The notes beneath the pieces were generated by a model. That model was not told the DNA's origin, made no database searches, and was given only the letters and a program-made list of their open reading frames with translations. DNA of 13,962 nt, from contig CANGUJ010000051.1 of assembly GCA_947456845.1 (NCBI GenBank), positions 1 through 13,962 on the forward strand. Reading direction: 5' to 3'. A program made the position numbers and the translations under genes. Positions 13,424 to 13,962 of this stretch are shown in pieces; positions within the stretch are counted from its first letter, which is position 1; each line of letters starts with the position of its first letter. The stretch is from Burkholderiales bacterium (GTDB taxonomy: Bacteria > Pseudomonadota > Gammaproteobacteria > Burkholderiales > JAEUOS01).

Positions 13424-13962
13424 TCATGCCACGGCGCCGGCGTCGACGCGCTCGGCCACGGCAGGCATGACTTGTTCGGCGAACAGGCGCATGGAACGCT
13501 CGACGCTGGCCCTGGGCATGGCGCCGAAGTTGTGCAGGGTGGCCACATGGCGCACGCCCATCTCGTGCAGGCGCGCCACCTTGGCCGCCACCGTCTCGAC
13601 CGAGCCGAACAGGCAGATGCCGTTGGCGAGGATGTCCTCGTAGAAATGCTTCTTCGCGTACAGCCGGGTATCGACATACAGGTCGTAGGCGGCCTTGCAC
13701 TGCGCCTTGGCTTCTTCATCGGTTCCGGCCACGTGGGTGTGCAGGGTGAAGACATGGTCATCATCCTCCGCCGGCAACCTGGCCTCGGCGCGGCCACGCC
13801 GGTACTCGGCGAGCATGGTGCCGATGTCCTCGAAGTCCTTGCATGAGGCGTAAGGCACGGTGAAGATGCGGTCGCCCTGCCGGCCCACATGATAGGCCGC
13901 CTCGCGCGCAAGGATGGCCACGTGGATGGGCGGCATCCTACCCTCGTGCGGCAGCACATTCA
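13424..13962 (-). CDS. LLM-class flavin-dependent oxidoreductase, 3' part
   Basis: C-terminal half (about 179 residues) of a bacterial-luciferase-like monooxygenase. The gene runs off the right edge: the frame stays open through 13962 (reading N-V-LPHEGRMPPIHVAILA), so the GTG at 13957 is not the real start. Family-typical parts are PPIHVAILAREAAYHVGRQGDRIF, the helix with AGTDEEAKAQCKAAYDLYV, LFGSVETVAAKVARLHEMGV with the usual G(S/T)PETV-like turn, and the closing LHNFGAMPRASVERSMRLFAEQVMP. These enzymes use reduced FMN or F420 to oxidise small organics. The cofactor and substrate cannot be told from this half. The stop codon at 13424 is 32 bp from the VOC start, which suggests a shared transcript. 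Confidence 0.88.
   Translation of the reverse strand, partial: NVLPHEGRMPPIHVAILAREAAYHVGRQGDRIFTVPYASCKDFEDIGTMLAEYRRGRAEARLPAEDDDHVFTLHTHVAGTDEEAKAQCKAAYDLYVDTRLYAKKHFYEDILANGICLFGSVETVAAKVARLHEMGVRHVATLHNFGAMPRASVERSMRLFAEQVMPAVAERVDAGAVA

Overview
The window is GC-rich, densely coding bacterial DNA. Gene content (Bcr/CflA exporter, class III omega-amino acid aminotransferase, M81 peptidase, LLM flavin oxidoreductase, enoyl-CoA hydratase remnant) suggests a metabolically versatile betaproteobacterium of the Burkholderiales, perhaps Alcaligenaceae-like. This is inferred from protein flavour only. No rRNA, tRNA, CRISPR array, phage gene, IS element or transposase was seen.

Left part (1-5000) is an eroding accessory zone. 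An unidentified open fragment enters from the left edge. It is followed by a minus-strand Bcr/CflA drug exporter (318-1472), a stand-alone two-CBS protein (1601-2044), a heavily deleted enoyl-CoA hydratase pseudogene (2291-2694), a complete MFS transporter with a TTG start (2801-3964), and a Gfo/Idh/MocA oxidoreductase pseudogene with one nonsense codon, one C-run frameshift and a lost C-terminus (4035 to about 4725).

Middle part (4827-8037) holds a PKHD-type Fe(II)/2-oxoglutarate hydroxylase of PiuC/YbiX type with visibly lower GC, a gap of about 450 bp, and a RIO-family atypical protein kinase with its own terminator. Convergent to the kinase is an exported protein of about 386 residues that I do not recognise.

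Right part (8187-12760) looks like one functional neighbourhood. Three genes share the minus strand: a class III aminotransferase of the beta-alanine:pyruvate type, an EamA/DMT permease and an M81 (MlrC-like) metallopeptidase. An Lrp/AsnC regulator is transcribed divergently from the aminotransferase, and the 105-bp gap between them carries a perfect GCGGTA-A-TACCGC dyad. I infer an amino-acid or peptide-derivative catabolic and transport module under local Lrp-type control. A strong terminator and an 11-bp tandem repeat lie between the aminotransferase and the permease. The window ends with a VOC-family protein and the 3' part of an LLM flavin-dependent oxidoreductase, 32 bp apart and probably co-transcribed.

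No clearly new defence or mobile system is present. The most useful leads are the Lrp/aminotransferase/permease/M81 module, the unidentified exported protein, the two datable pseudogenes and the repeat next to the terminator.
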